This document shows positions 18,936 to 29,924 of a stretch of 64,000 nucleotides of DNA, piece after piece (the stretch's first letter is position 1; each line of letters begins with the position of its first letter). Origin of the DNA: Melitaea cinxia (taxonomy: Eukaryota; Arthropoda; Insecta; Lepidoptera; Nymphalidae); NCBI RefSeq assembly GCF_905220565.1, contig NC_059416.1, forward strand, positions 9,920,001 to 9,984,000, read 5' to 3'. A program made the position numbers and the translations under genes. Below the pieces are notes generated by a model, which did no database searches, was not told where the DNA came from, and worked only from the letters and a program-made list of their open reading frames with translations.

Positions 18936-19594
18936 CTAGGTAACCAAAGGCCCTGGGCCAAAATATAAACGACTAAGCCCAACTAATCTATTTAAAATCG
19001 TTTGTTTCGTATTCGTCGTAGTCCGAATTCGGCATACTCCAGAATTATCGTAATACAGTCGACTCCATCCTAAACTTTAAAACAAAATACAAATTGTAAC
19101 TTCACTGTATATAGAAACTTAAAATAACAGACTTCAGGTCCTGAACGGGTTCGACGCTCTATAGATGTATTGTCTGACATGTTTTGATTATAGGCAATCG
19201 CTTTTGACAAAGCCTTATTGAACGAAAAATGAATATTCGAAAAATGGACTTTAGTAAAAAATGTAGTGTGTGCACGGATGAAAGAAATGAACGCTAGCGT
19301 TTCGATTGAATTATAAAACTAAAAATTTATAAGGGTATATGTTGTGCCATAATTATTCTTTTACTGATGCTATTATTATTTATTATTATTATCTACTGTT
19401 AGACAAATAAATAAATACAAATCAGTATAGAGATTACACTTCAATGACCTTTATTTTAACCTCAATTAATGTCAGTAAAGAAACACATCCCTAGTCAAAT
19501 AGAGTGAAAACTTTTTGATTAAGTTACGTACCGTTTTATAGTTAAATCTCGAGGGAAATAACTATCTTCAGCAGCTACCTTATTACGATATATA
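18936..19594. other. AT-rich spacer
   Basis: No gene or shared repeat recognised. Confidence 0.4.
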
Positions 19595-19800
19595 AGGAAC
19601 TAGTTGCACCTCGTGGGTTTACCCGCGTAGTTCCCGATTCATTGAGAATGTCGTGACAAAAGTAAACTATGTTATTCTTGGTCTCCAGTTGTCTACATAC
19701 CAACTTTCATTACAAGCAATTCAGTAGTTTTTGCTTAAAATAATAATAAATATTCATCTATATGTCTTCACAAACTTGGTCATTTGTAATATTAGTAGGG
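19595..19800 (-). mobile_element. H2-like repeat, diverged
   Basis: It starts AACTAGTTGCACCTCGTGGG and ends with TTTGTAATATTAGTAGG, the two ends of the H2 layout in reverse orientation. The terminal hairpin is decayed. Confidence 0.4.
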
Positions 19801-20284
19801 TGTTTAGGAAAATTGAAGTAATGAGCACAAACTACGCAGTTCATAAACTATGTAAATAACAACTTATGATCGAATAAACGTGTTCAGTTATCTAGAAAAT
19901 AAACCTAGTATGATATTTACAAATTTTTTGAACTATAAAGGTGGTAAACAACATTGGCCCTCAAACCAGTTGAGATCAATTCCAAAAAACAGTCTTCGTA
20001 AAATGTAACGTTATACGCAAATAAATATGACTTATATAAGACCCGTCCATTTTTTTAAGACGCCTCTTCGAAGTTATTTGACATATTTTTGTAATAATAT
20101 ACAATAATCGTTATTTCTGAAATGTTGACTCAGTTTTACGAGCTTCTCACTTTATTTATGCTCAATGAGTGTGCGTGAATTTATTTAATATTTAATATTT
20201 AATATTATGTTTTCGTTATAAATTAAGGACTTCGTAAATTTAATTAAAGAAACATTTCTTTCCTGTTATTAATTAATTAAATAA
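19801..20284. other. AT-rich spacer
   Basis: Nothing was recognised. A TTTAATATTTAATATTTAAT micro-repeat lies near 20185. Confidence 0.4.
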
Positions 20285-20405
20285 AATATTTTCAATCACA
20301 CACACGGTCATCTGTTCCTGAGATAGTCAACTTAATGCTTGTCATAGGTAACAGTCCACTGATATAACTTCATTTTTATTCGACAAAAATACGTATAAAT
20401 AATAG
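20285..20405 (-). mobile_element. S3 SINE 3' fragment
   Basis: CACACACGGTCATCTGTTCC and CTTAATGCTTGTCATAGGTA on the plus strand are the S3 tail in reverse, as at 39.0 and 53.3 kb. The tRNA-like head is missing. Confidence 0.55.
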
Positions 20406-21189
20406 TGTTCCCATAATTATTTATTTGTATATTAATTAATGTTATGTTCTGTTTTTCGTCTAGCCATTGTTCTATTGATAACTGATAGCTGTGGCTGCGA
20501 CTGCTAAACTCTCGAATAATAAAGAAGCTTGGAAAATGATTAGCTTAGTTACTATTGTGGTTGTTTCGCTAATTTTAAAATTATAATTTTTTGATAGAAC
20601 TAGGATCTTCCTGCTCTAGTGCGTCAAAATTATCGTCTTCAAATGATAGAAATGCAAATAGTTTGTGTATTTACTCGTTTGCCAAGGATGCTTATAGGCT
20701 CTATAATATAACATTACGATGTTGCGGTACAGTAACCATAACGAACATTACATCTTGAATGTGACGGAGATAAACGCGAGTGAAATTGCGAACACGTAGT
20801 GATATGAAATAAACAATTTTTTAAATTAATGGCAACACTTTTATATCTTTTCGTGCGAAGTTTCTTTCATTTCAATTTTAAATGCGTTTGCAGTTTTTTA
20901 CTTCAATCAATTCTCATAATGAATACTTTGATTTATTCGTTACGTCATTACGATATAAGTTACGTGATATACGTTCTGTCGATTACTCAAAGCAAGTGAT
21001 GGTTTTAAGATGTTTTTACATGAATTTTTTAATTCTTTAAATTTAGTATTTTAAAGTATATAAGGTCTGGAATTTAAACCTATTGTTTGACATCTACGCG
21101 TCCTATTTACTTTGTTGAATACTGGATTATATTATCAAAACGATCATGAAAAAAAATTGATATTTAGAAGAAGAAAAAAAAAATATACA
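20406..21189. other. AT-rich spacer
   Basis: No gene or shared repeat was seen. Confidence 0.4.
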
Positions 21190-21235
21190 TGCGAATTGAG
21201 AACCTCCTATTTTTTTCAAGTTGAATAAAAAGTTA
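21190..21235 (-). mobile_element. T1 element, left-end fragment
   Basis: GCGAATTGAGAACCTCCTAT TTTTTTC is the T1 left end in reverse orientation. The rest of the element is missing. Confidence 0.45.
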
Positions 21236-21804
21236 GTAGGTATATATTTAAAATTAATTTTTACTGTTTACAGATTTGAATAACATAAATATTGAGTTAG
21301 AGTTACAGAAAACAGAAACAATAAATAATTTTTTTATAGAATTATCATAATTAAATTAAATTATCATACGTTACCAGTCAATCTCTTTTAAATAAGATTT
21401 ATTCCTACGGACATTAGATCGACATTGGTAAAAAATGGTATAATGATGGAACGTAAATCGCGTCTATCTTTCCTAAGGATTGACTTCCATTTGTAGAAAA
21501 TTTCTCAAAATAGGAGTGATAAGGAAACATGATTGTTGAATGTTTAGCGCCAATTGCAAATAGAAAAGGAACTGTTCGTTTTACTTACTAGCCGTTAAAT
21601 TTTTATGCGCCCGTAACGCAAAAGCATTCAAGAATCTTATTTTACCGTCGGTTTGTTCTTACGAACGGGAGGACTGTAGTACGGACCTCAAGAAAAATTT
21701 ATGAGAATGTAGTTACCATAATGCCTATAGATATTTTCAAATGTTAAGCCGATATCAAATTACAATTATAGTAATTTTTACCGGCAGATTTTGATCGGTT
21801 GAAG

Positions 21805-21810
<6 letters not shown>
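21236..21810. other. AT-rich spacer
   Basis: No coding or RNA feature seen. Confidence 0.4.

Positions 21811-21870
<60 letters not shown>
21811..21870. repeat. (AT)30 microsatellite
   Basis: Thirty uninterrupted AT units, flanked on both sides by GAAGTAT-containing sequence. Perfect length suggests recent instability. Confidence 0.95.
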
Positions 21871-21875
<5 letters not shown>

Positions 21876-22207
21876 GAAGTATACTCGTATATTGGTAATG
21901 TCGTGCTAAAATCATCGAAATATCTTGTTCAAAATTATTCGAATAATGAGTTTAGTAACTTGATGAACGTTTGAATGTGATAGCAGTCATAGAAAGACTT
22001 CTATCACATATCAGTATTTACATCGGTATTTACAGTATTTAAGAATTTATAAGACTTTTTGATCACGTTTTTGTCTGATGTGGCTTCAGTGGAAAGTTCA
22101 ATCGCTGATTTGTTGCTTTAAGGTTTAAGACTGTCAAGCATATAAAGTTGTTATGTTTTATATAAGTTAACTTTGACGTGGTTAATAAATACAGTCAATA
22201 ACCTTTA
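21871..22207. other. AT-rich spacer
   Basis: No feature recognised. Confidence 0.4.
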
Positions 22208-22262
22208 CGTACCGCTCTGGTGTAGTGGTGCGTTTGCCATGTACGCGTCTAAAGGGGGGGAA
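22208..22262 (+). mobile_element. S2-type SINE head fragment
   Basis: ACCGCTCTGGTGTAGTGGTG resembles the A-box region of the S2 variant at 58.0 kb (CTCAGGTGTAGTGGTGCG). It is followed by a G-rich run and no S2 body. Confidence 0.4.
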
Positions 22263-22640
22263 GGGTCCAATAAAATCTCACCAAATCTCATTTAAACCGA
22301 GGGGGGCATAATTGAGTTTTCATTTTGGCCGCTTAAATAAATCTCGTGGCTATTAATCATTTAGTTTTTGCTTTGAATTTTATATAATTTAAATATATTA
22401 GCTATTGTATATTTGTATACATACTTGAAAAGGCGTCAATCTCACGTAAGGGGAGGGGAGGGGTCTAAACTGATAAAAAAAATATCTCACGTAATTAATG
22501 GATGCCAGCAAAACATCCCAGATGTACATGTACATTTAAAACATTAAGTAAAGAAATATATTAGAAACGGTTGAGAAAGCATCAATGACGACGCTTAATG
22601 GACTGAGATCCTAAGGTTCAAGGTCCTCGAAGATCAGATG
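22263..22640. other. Spacer with G-rich runs
   Basis: It contains CTAAAGGGGGGGAAGGG at its start and AAGGGGAGGGGAGGGG near 22450. No gene. Confidence 0.4.
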
Positions 22641-22845
22641 TCATCCATCATCCAGACAGCTGGCTAAAAGGTTCATATCAAAGGAAACTGATACCGAACG
22701 TCTTTTTCGCTTAAACTCTTTGGTATTTTTTAATGATTCACGAAGTGACGTGATTCGGAAGTTTAGAATTCGGTGGTAATGATACGTGGCATATTGTGTT
22801 GAGTGTATCTTGAGGCTGTGTGAGACTTCAAAGAGATACCCTATT
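22641..22845 (-). pseudogene. Coding-like fragment of unknown family
   Basis: On the minus strand 67 codons up to a TGA read like protein: HYHRILNFRITSLRESLKN, then TKEFKRKRRSVSVSFDMNL. Third positions are less AT-rich than the surroundings. The frame runs into the T1 element at 22849, so any upstream part was cut off by that insertion or lies elsewhere. There is no recognisable domain, start or splice site. It may be a transposon relic or chance. Confidence 0.2.
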
Positions 22846-22848
22846 TTT

Positions 22849-23455
22849 AACCGACTTCCAAAAAAGGAGGAGGTTCTCAATTCGACTGTATTTTTTTTTT
22901 AATGTATGGTTACATCAGAACTTTTGACCGGGTAGACCGATTTCGACAAATTTTGTTTTAATCGAAAGGTGGTGTGTGCCAATTGGTCCCATTTAAATTT
23001 ATTTGAGATCTAACAACTACTTTTTGAGTTATATCTAATAATGCGTTTTTACTTGACGCTTTTTTCGTCGACCTACGTTGTATTATACCGCATAACTTTC
23101 TACTGGATGTACCGATTTTGATAACTCTTTTTTTGTTGGAAAGGGGATATCCCTAGTTTAGTATCATGATAAGGAAACCAGGATCTGATGATGGGATCCC
23201 ACAGAAATCGAGGGAAACTTTCGAAAATCCGCAATAACTTTTTATTGGGTGTACCGATTTTGATAATTTTTAATTTAATCGAAAGCTGATGTTTATCATG
23301 TGGTCACATATAAATTTTATCGAGATCTGATAACTACTTTTTGAGTAATCTTTGATAACGCGTAGTTGCTTAACTATTTTTTCGTCGATCTACGTTGTAT
23401 TACTTGTCGATGTAATTGAAGTCGGTTTTTTTTTTCGTTTGCGAGCAAACACAAT
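22849..23455 (+). mobile_element. T1 element, full-length copy with 10-bp inverted ends
   Basis: The left end AACCGACTTC (22849-22858) is the reverse complement of GAAGTCGGTT (23418-23427). The interior has two related arms (each with a GGTGTACCGATTTTGATAA- or GGTAGACCGATTTCGACAA-type start and a TACGTTGTATTA end). It ends with a hairpin GTTTGC-GA-GCAAAC. No ORF is present, so it is non-autonomous. The class is unknown: inverted ends suggest a DNA transposon. Confidence 0.7.
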
Positions 23456-23660
23456 TATTTAATATATATTTATTTTATACTTTATTGTACACCACAAATA
23501 TATTACAAACAAAGCATAAAGATAGTTACAGACAGTGAAGTACAATGGGCGGACTTATGGCTAATTAGCCATTTCTTCCAGACAACCCATAATTAGCCAT
23601 TTTTTCCAGACAACCCATATATTTATTTAGAGAGTAATATTAAATATTTTTTTAATATGT
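23456..23660. other. Spacer with a short internal repeat
   Basis: TAATTAGCCATTTCTTCCAG and TAATTAGCCATTTTTTCCAG repeat 27 bp apart (near 23559 and 23590). Otherwise AT-rich. Confidence 0.5.
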
Positions 23661-23690
23661 AAAAATCATTATTAATGAATAATGATTTTT
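23661..23690. repeat. Perfect 13-bp hairpin
   Basis: AAAAATCATTATT, loop AATG, then AATAATGATTTTT: a perfect 13-bp stem in AT-rich DNA. The T-rich end could act as a pol III or simple fold-back signal, but no transcript is implied. Confidence 0.7.
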
Positions 23691-23999
23691 ATTTTATTAT
23701 AATATACTTAAAAAAAACTTCAACTAAAATAAAAATATTACAGTTTAAAAAAAAAATCCTATGTTATGCCCATTTATAAAGGAAGGCTATAGGCTATATT
23801 TTCCTCAAATTAACGGAAACGCATATGCAAGCGAGGAGCATAGTATTGTATATAAATAAAAGTGAATGGTCAAATACTTTACTACTTATTTACTTTATTA
23901 TCGCTAGTTGGAAAACAAGAGTCGATAGATTTTTGAAAATGGCCGTAGCACGGCTATATGTCATTTTATATACTCATATTATGTATCTTTATCTATACT

Positions 24000-24300
24000 C
24001 TATACAAATAAATAAAATTGGAGTGTCTGTTTGTAATATTAAAATAACCGCTTTTAACTAAATGCTTATTTACAATTTTTGTCTATCTGTCTGTTTGTTT
24101 GTTCTGGATAATCTCTAAAACGGCTGGACCAATTTTAACGGGACTTTTACTGGCACAAAGTTGATGTAATAAGGAGTGACTTAGGTAACTTTTATCTTTG
24201 AAATTTATTTATTTTATAAGTGAAAACTAAACAATAACTTTTTTTGTTAAATACATCGCGGACTTAAAAAAATGTGGCGGTACGAATGATGTAAGATTAG
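24000..24300 (+). mobile_element. Helitron-like element, family H2, sense orientation
   Basis: TGTCTGTTTGTAATATTAAA starts it, followed by AACCGCTTTTAACT, GTCTATCTGTCTGTTTGTTT and ACGGCTGGACCAATTTTAAC, the same order as in the reverse copies at 39.5 and 42.0 kb. The 3' hairpin end is decayed (CATCGCGGACTTAAAAAAAT). Confidence 0.6.
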
Positions 24301-24854
24301 CTACGAGTATATTACGATAAATATTTTGATAATATTTTTTTATTTTCATTAATAAACGAAAGAGGTTGTTTAGATTTTAAATTTAGTTTTTGCTTTAAAA
24401 ACATATCTAATTTCCTACCTAACACTGATATTTGAAAGAAAATATTTTCATCTAACAGAGGCTTACGGTCTAAATACTTCGTTTAACCTTTGTCCCTTAG
24501 GAAGATAGTTCCGAGCTTATATTTCAAGCCGCTGTCAGCTTAATGTTGATAATTAAAATTATTTCGTGGTTTGATGAAATAATTTTTAATATGTAAAACT
24601 ATATAGGTACTATATGTATATCATATATAGTTGATTTGTGTATGTCTCATAAAAATTACTATATGTCGTGTAAAGAATTGCTAAAAATTTTTTTAACGCT
24701 ATTAAAATATAATCATATTAGTGTCAATAAATACTATCGACAAAAAGTATCTGGCAGTATGAGCTTCATATTTTTTACAACATTTCCTATAATACACGTG
24801 AAAATCAGATATTACAATATAAGTAAAGTTACACACAACACTACAATATAAGTA
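24301..24854. other. AT-rich spacer
   Basis: No gene. The small open frames at 24636-24929 are without protein-like composition. Confidence 0.4.
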
Positions 24855-25012
24855 AGTATCGTCGAACCCGATTGTTATCATGTACACCTGATAGCGATCG
24901 TTACTCATAGTAGGGAATATATCAGACAACCCGCAGAGGAGCAGCGTAGTGGATTAAGCTCCGATCCTTCCCCTACATGGAGAAAGAGGCCTATGCCTCA
25001 GCAGTGGGCTCG
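24855..25012 (+). mobile_element. S2 SINE, 3' half
   Basis: It runs from CCCGATTGTTATCATGTACA through CTGATAGCGATCGTTACTCA to GAGGCCTATGCCTCAGCAGT. The tRNA-like head is missing. Confidence 0.65.
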
Positions 25013-25404
25013 TATCTGTATTCTGTATTTTGATATCTAAGATTGATACTAATTATTTTGTTCTATCTTCTTTTTTTGAATTCGGTCAAAAATAGAGAAA
25101 ATATGTATATTATTGTCAGTTTAGTTCCGCCATTTATATTTAGATAATTCTAAATTCTTCGTTCAACTAATTCGTTTAAACAAAACATTTACGACTGAAA
25201 TGAAATTCTATTTAAAATGTATGTTTAACTACACGGTAGTTTGTTGTTAATCCGTTGATCTGTTTACGTGACTGCTTCATCTCGTAAACTTGTTGTTTTA
25301 TTTCATTTTGGATATATATTTAGAAAATATAACAGTAACTTTATAAACATAAGAAATGCTTTAGCAGTTACACGGGATATTTTACTTGTCATTTTATACT
25401 AGAC
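25013..25404. other. AT-rich spacer
   Basis: It shares the phrase TATCTGTATTCTGTATTTTGA with sequence downstream of the S2 copy at 28.7 kb (ATATCTGTATTTTGAAATCT), so it may be SINE flank duplicated with the element. No gene. Confidence 0.35.
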
Positions 25405-25602
25405 GCTAGCTATGTCCCGCAGTTTTACCTACCTTCAATTGAGAAAAAAAGTACTTAAATATTATATAGTCTATAGCCTTCCTCGGGAAGTGGACTGTTG
25501 AATATAAGAGTTTCTATTCGAACCTGTCAATTAGTTCCTGAGATTAGCACCTTCAAAAAGACAAATATGCAAACTCATCAGCTTTATAATATTAGTACAG
25601 AT
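25405..25602 (-). mobile_element. H2-like repeat, diverged
   Basis: It has GCTAGCTATGTCCCGCAGTT at its start, TTAGTTCCTGAGATTAGCAC in the middle and TTTATAATATTAGTACAGAT at its end, the same order as at 2033-2235. Confidence 0.45.
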
Positions 25603-26110
25603 TTGAATTTGATTGAGATATAATGATAGCCTGGTCTTGATTAAGATAGGCCACAGCAGGAAATATACTGCTCAAAATTCGGTGTTATAGTTAACTTGGA
25701 TTGAACTAATTGATTAAGGGGTCGACTAAGCTGAGTTACAAGGACGAGTGAGTATTTTCCTAAAGCAAATATAAAACTATAGTCTCCTTTAAGAAGCTAT
25801 TATGGGACCATGGTGATTGTGGTATTATTGTATCAACATGGCGTAATTACCATCATTGTGGTGTCTAGGAATTCTAAACTTTACTTCAGTTTAGCTGAAC
25901 ACGCATTAGTAGTTGACCTGTGAGTATGTATGAGTGTGTACACTCACATACACATACACATACATCACACTCACAAGTGGTGAGCGAGTCTTGACTCTAC
26001 AACAATATATTATTGGCATTCAAAGCACGTAGCGTTACCATTTCATCTAAATTTCCTTTTAATACAGCGTCAATAGCAGACGTAAGATATGTTTCACGTG
26101 AAACTCGTGG
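25603..26110. other. Spacer with a CA/TG-rich palindrome
   Basis: Near 25918-25980 a GTGAGTATGTATGAGTGTG tract faces ACACTCACATACACATACAC, giving a long imperfect fold-back. No gene. Confidence 0.45.
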
Positions 26111-27852
26111 GAGGCGATACATTATTATTTTTTTTTTTTTTTGATATCGCAGGGTAACCCATTTACGGGTGATATCCAGGATGCCCGGGTAGGCATTCCT
26201 AGACCGTATGTCGGCTTAGCACTTGGGGGTGCACTACCGACCAAAACCCCTGCGGGAGCCTTCAGCCGCTTTAATTGGAGGGTCCCGGAACTGCAGGCAA
26301 CAGGATCCCTCCAGCGACAGGCTGGCCTCGGCGAAAAGACCAGACTTCTCCTCCATGGGACTGTCCGGCTCACCTCTGAACAATCCCGACGACGCCATGT
26401 CTAGCAGGACCGGGTTCCCATCCCGGCCCGACATGGGCACAGGGGCGTTACTGGAGACGCATTAAGTAGCGCCTCCTACGCACCCCCGTTCGTCGCCTGC
26501 GGACGGAGGCCTCGTCGGCGGCCCCCTCTCTCATCCGCTCGTCGTTCTCCTTCTGGGACATTACTGTCTCGCAGAAGGAGACCATCGCCTTCCAGGACTC
26601 GTCGTCACCAAGCATCGCGGTGATAACGCTCGGCAGTGACAAGTCCCCTCCGAGGACTGTCGTCAGATCGCGACGTAGCGCCGCCCATCTCGGGCACACC
26701 TCGAGGGTGTGCTGGGCAGAGTCCACCGCCGCGCCACAATCGTGACATTCAGTCGTCGGCTCCCTTTGGGCCGTCCGACACAAGTATTCACCAAAGCAGC
26801 CGTGCCCGGTGAGAACCTGCGTCAGACGGAAGGTGAGGGGTTTTCGCTTACTGCGCATCCACCGCTTAAGGACCGGGCGCAAGGTAGCCGTTACGCGTGT
26901 GCCATACGGCTGCTCCGCCAGGTCCTCCCCCCACCTCCGCATTAATGCTTCTTGCCCCATCCGGCGCACCCGTAGGATCCCGTTCAACGTGAGGTTCTCA
27001 CCGAGAGCCCTCCTACCCGAGACGTATGAGTAGGTCTCGGCAAGGACCTCCGCCACGAGCTCCCACGGGGGGTCGCCAGCTAGAGCAGTAGCTGCAGCCC
27101 ATGATACCGTACGATACCCCCGAATCACCCTCACCGCGATGATCTTCTGCGCCGACCGCAGTGCGGCCTTATTCTTCGCAGTGAGGCGATCCGCCCAAAC
27201 CGGGGCACCGTACGTCGCCATACTCCGGCAGACACCGGAATATAGCTGCCTGCAGGCGGCGCTGGGTCCTCCGAGGTTCGGGAGGAGTCTGCCCAGTGCA
27301 CTCGCCACCTTCACGACCTTCGGTCCCACCATAGCGAAGTGTGGACCGAAGGTCCACCCTCCGTCAAGGATGAGCCCCAAATATTTCATTTGGGAGCTCA
27401 TCCGGACCGTCCCCTCTCCGATCTGCAGGGTAGCCCCCGGTGGGGGTCCCTTGCGTCCGGTCCCGCGAAAGAGGAGGGCTTCGGTCTTTTCAATTCTGAC
27501 ACGAAGCCCCAAACTCTTTATGCGGCTGATCACGAGGTCGAGTCCGACCTCAGCCAGCCGCGCCGCCTCCTTATAGTCTCGTCCCCGGGAGTAAACGAGA
27601 GTGTCATCCGCGTAGCAAATGACACCCATCCCGGGGAGGAGACGGCCTCGCAGGACCCAGTCGTATCCGATGTCCCACAGGATCGGGCCCAGCACCGATC
27701 CCTGTGGGACACCGCAGCCGACCCGCCGCCACTCCACGGACCCCGACCGATTTTCGAGGCCTACTTTGCGATCGGAGAGGTACGCCTCCAGCAGCCTCCC
27801 TAGATAGGGGGGTACTCCGAAGAATTTGAGTGTCTCCCGAGGCGATACATTA
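26111..27852 (-). mobile_element. R1-clade LINE insertion, 5'-truncated, with poly-A and 14-bp target duplication
   Basis: GAGGCGATACATTA occurs at 26111-26124 and again at 27839-27852, exactly flanking the element. On the minus strand the element starts in the RT domain at 27838 (5' truncation), ends its ORF at 26448, has a roughly 300-bp 3' UTR and ends in an A15 tract (T15 at 26128-26142 on the plus strand). GC content is far above the flanks. All features fit one recent target-primed insertion. The sequence either side (GGAGGCGATACATTAGCGGT when rejoined) is the empty site. Confidence 0.9.
26448..27836 (-). CDS. R1-clade LINE ORF2, C-terminal 462 codons (reverse transcriptase part and zinc knuckle)
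   Basis: The minus-strand frame is open from the truncation point (27836) to TAA at 26448-26450. It reads RLLEAYLSDRKVGLENRSG, then GCGVPQGSVLGPILWDIGYD (RT motif B region), then VICYADDTLVYSRG with the catalytic YADD. A thumb/connection region follows (KYLGLILDGGWTFGPHF, ATYGAPVWADRL), then a C-terminal CCHC knuckle: CHDCGAAVDSAQHTLEVC followed by PRW. This order is standard for R1-type ORF2 proteins. The N-terminal endonuclease and the first RT motifs, including the first catalytic Asp, are absent because of 5' truncation, so the product cannot be active. The absence of any stop or frameshift over 1.39 kb points to a young insertion. The start codon seen in this frame is incidental. Confidence 0.85.
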   Translation of the reverse strand, partial: ETLKFFGVPPYLGRLLEAYLSDRKVGLENRSGSVEWRRVGCGVPQGSVLGPILWDIGYDWVLRGRLLPGMGVICYADDTLVYSRGRDYKEAARLAEVGLDLVISRIKSLGLRVRIEKTEALLFRGTGRKGPPPGATLQIGEGTVRMSSQMKYLGLILDGGWTFGPHFAMVGPKVVKVASALGRLLPNLGGPSAACRQLYSGVCRSMATYGAPVWADRLTAKNKAALRSAQKIIAVRVIRGYRTVSWAAATALAGDPPWELVAEVLAETYSYVSGRRALGENLTLNGILRVRRMGQEALMRRWGEDLAEQPYGTRVTATLRPVLKRWMRSKRKPLTFRLTQVLTGHGCFGEYLCRTAQREPTTECHDCGAAVDSAQHTLEVCPRWAALRRDLTTVLGGDLSLPSVITAMLGDDESWKAMVSFCETVMSQKENDERMREGAADEASVRRRRTGVRRRRYLMRLQ

Positions 27853-27964
27853 GCGGTATCTTTGAGAAATACCTAAAGATTGTTTTTAATACTAATTGTG
27901 CCATTTCAATAATTAAAAAAAAGTATTTTACGAGTTCAATGTACGGAAGTTGATTATTAATAAA
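27853..27964. other. Flank of the R1 insertion
   Basis: AT-rich, no feature. Confidence 0.4.
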
Positions 27965-28165
27965 CGTGTATGCTCGCAAATGAAAAAAACGAACCGTTTT
28001 CAATATACGTCGAGAAGTAATACAACATTACCTACGCTTCGTAGTTAGCTACGTCGCGTCGAATAAATAAATACGCATTATTAGGGATGAATCAAAAAGT
28101 ACTCGTCAGGCCATCTTCGACAGTCAGATAAATTAGATCTGGAGGCTTCGCTTTCGATTATAACA
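27965..28165 (-). mobile_element. T1 element, 3' half, diverged
   Basis: GCTCGCAAATGAAAAAAACG, AACATTACCTACG and AAAAAGTACTCGTCAGGCC on the plus strand match the T1 right arm in reverse (compare 63.6 kb). Confidence 0.55.
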
Positions 28166-28371
28166 AGAATCATCAAAATTATTACAACAAAGAAAACAGT
28201 TATGAAGTAGCGTTTTTTGGAGTCCTAGATTGGAGACTTATACGAATTTTGAAAAGATATTTTTGTAACGAATAGATCTCAGAAATGTTTTTGAAAGATA
28301 TGTATTTCACGGGGAAGGTTGTGTATATATAGTTTTTGTATTATTATATTCTTTTATGTATGTGCTAGCTG
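28166..28371. other. Spacer, partly T1-like
   Basis: ATAACAAGAATCATCAAAAT resembles the T1 arm continuation at 63.75 kb. No gene. Confidence 0.35.
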
Positions 28372-28705
28372 TGCAGCTCCAGTGTAGTGCTACGTGTGCC
28401 GTGTAGGCACCTAAAGACCGACGGTTTGCGGGTTCCATTCTCGATCAAAATGGACATTTTTATTTGTAGAAATATTTTTTTTATGGATTGGATGTCTATC
28501 CTTGTGGGTCTCCACACTGTGTCTCGGAGTGCAAGTTAAGCTGCCGATGCCGGTCGTAATTATATACACCCGATGGCGATCGTTACTCATAGTAGGGAAT
28601 AAGGAGGAGCGAGCTTGGTGGATTAAGTTCTTACCCTTTTCCTACATAGAGTATGAGGCCTAAGCCAGTATGGTAACAGTGGAATGTTACAAACTGAATC
28701 GTTTT
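28372..28705 (+). mobile_element. tRNA-headed SINE, family S2 (variant head)
   Basis: Head CAGCTCCAGTGTAGTGCTAC, degenerate B box GCGGGTTCCATTCTC, body GATGTCTATCCTTGTGGGTC, core GATGGCGATCGTTACTCATA and tail ACAGTGGAATGTTACAAACT. It is a near full-length diverged copy. Confidence 0.65.
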
Positions 28706-29124
28706 TCACTATACAAAGGTCATATCTGTATTTTGAAATCTAAGATCGATACTAATTGTTTTGTTCTATCATCCAAAATAAATGACAATCGCAATTAACG
28801 TAGCAATAATAATTACGTGGTGAGGAAATCGAATAAGTTTTGTAATCCCTTTAGCACACGAGTATTCGATACTCTGATTGTTCTGACACAAAAGTTGTAT
28901 GAGTTAATTACGAAACTTTTTACATTGTAACACTATGAAATTATCATTTCTTGTCATCAAGGTCACTGAACTCTCGAGAGATCAGTCTCATAATATTAAT
29001 TTCCTAGTATCAAACTAGCTAAATATTTTTTCCACGCTTTTTCATTTACGTCCTACGTATTTGGTGGTTTAATTTAGGTTCAAGAAGATTTCAACGTTCT
29101 ATATAAATCATCATCGTCGTCATC
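28706..29124. other. AT-rich spacer
   Basis: No gene or repeat recognised. Confidence 0.4.
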
Positions 29125-29245
29125 ACTTCAGCCTAATACAGTCCACTGCCGGACATACGCCTCCACAAGTTCACGTTAAAAATGGCGTGAACTCATGTGT
29201 TTTGTCCATAGTCACCACGCTGGGCAGGCGGGTTGGTGACCGACC
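29125..29245 (-). mobile_element. RTE-like LINE 3'-end fragment
   Basis: AGTCCACTGCCGGACATACG then ACCACGCTGGGCAGGCGGGT, as in the 3.9-kb copy. Confidence 0.55.
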
Positions 29246-29458
29246 TATAATGCTATATATGCATTATATATGCTATAAATGCTTTCAATATAACTTATTG
29301 ACTAATTAATATTTCCAAAACTTGCTTTGTATTATTCAACGCAAAAAATTAAACAATAGATACCGCCGCACGCACCCCTTACAATCAATGATATTCCGTT
29401 GCAACAAAAAACAATAACAAGTACCTCGGTTTATACATGAACACCTATTTTTTTTTCA
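29246..29458. other. AT-rich spacer
   Basis: An imperfect repeat of ATGCTATATATGCATTATAT lies at about 29248-29280. No gene. Confidence 0.35.
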
Positions 29459-29725
29459 TGTATACGGCTCACCTGATGGTAAGCGATTACCGTAGCTTAT
29501 AGACATTTGCAACACCAGAAGCATCGCAAGTGAGTTATCGATCCTATTCCCATTTTCCCCAGGAGCTCTGATCACCTTACTCGCAAACAGGAACACAATA
29601 CTGAAAACAGTGTTATTTAGCTGTGATCTTCTGTACGCGGTACTACCTCAGTCGGGCTGCTCTATATTTTGAGCAGGAAATTTCCTACTAAGCCCTACCT
29701 CAGTTTGCTGTGCCCTACCTTACTG
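29459..29725 (-). mobile_element. A-tailed retroposon S1
   Basis: ACGGCTCACCTGATGGTAAG through CCCAGGAGCTCTGATCACCT to GAGCAGGAAATTTCCTACTA, S1 in reverse. The 5' end carries a short duplication of CCTACCTCAGTTTGCTGTGC. Confidence 0.7.
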
Positions 29726-29924
29726 AGGTAGTACGTACATTTTCGATAACAAGTAACTATAATCAAAACGATACGTTAAATTAGTCTTTATTTTATTAAA
29801 AAATAAGTTGTTAAATGTAATCATTTGAAATAGCTGTGTTACTTCATGGTCATTTATTTATGATAAGTGCGATGTTGAATTGTGTTTTTAAATGTTTGTT
29901 ATGTGTTCTCATATTGTGCTGTGT
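29726..29924. other. AT-rich spacer
   Basis: No feature. Confidence 0.35.

Noticed and set aside
26141..27807. Plus-strand ORFs opposite the R1 element
   Set aside because: They are antisense shadows of the GC-rich R1 ORF2 frame.
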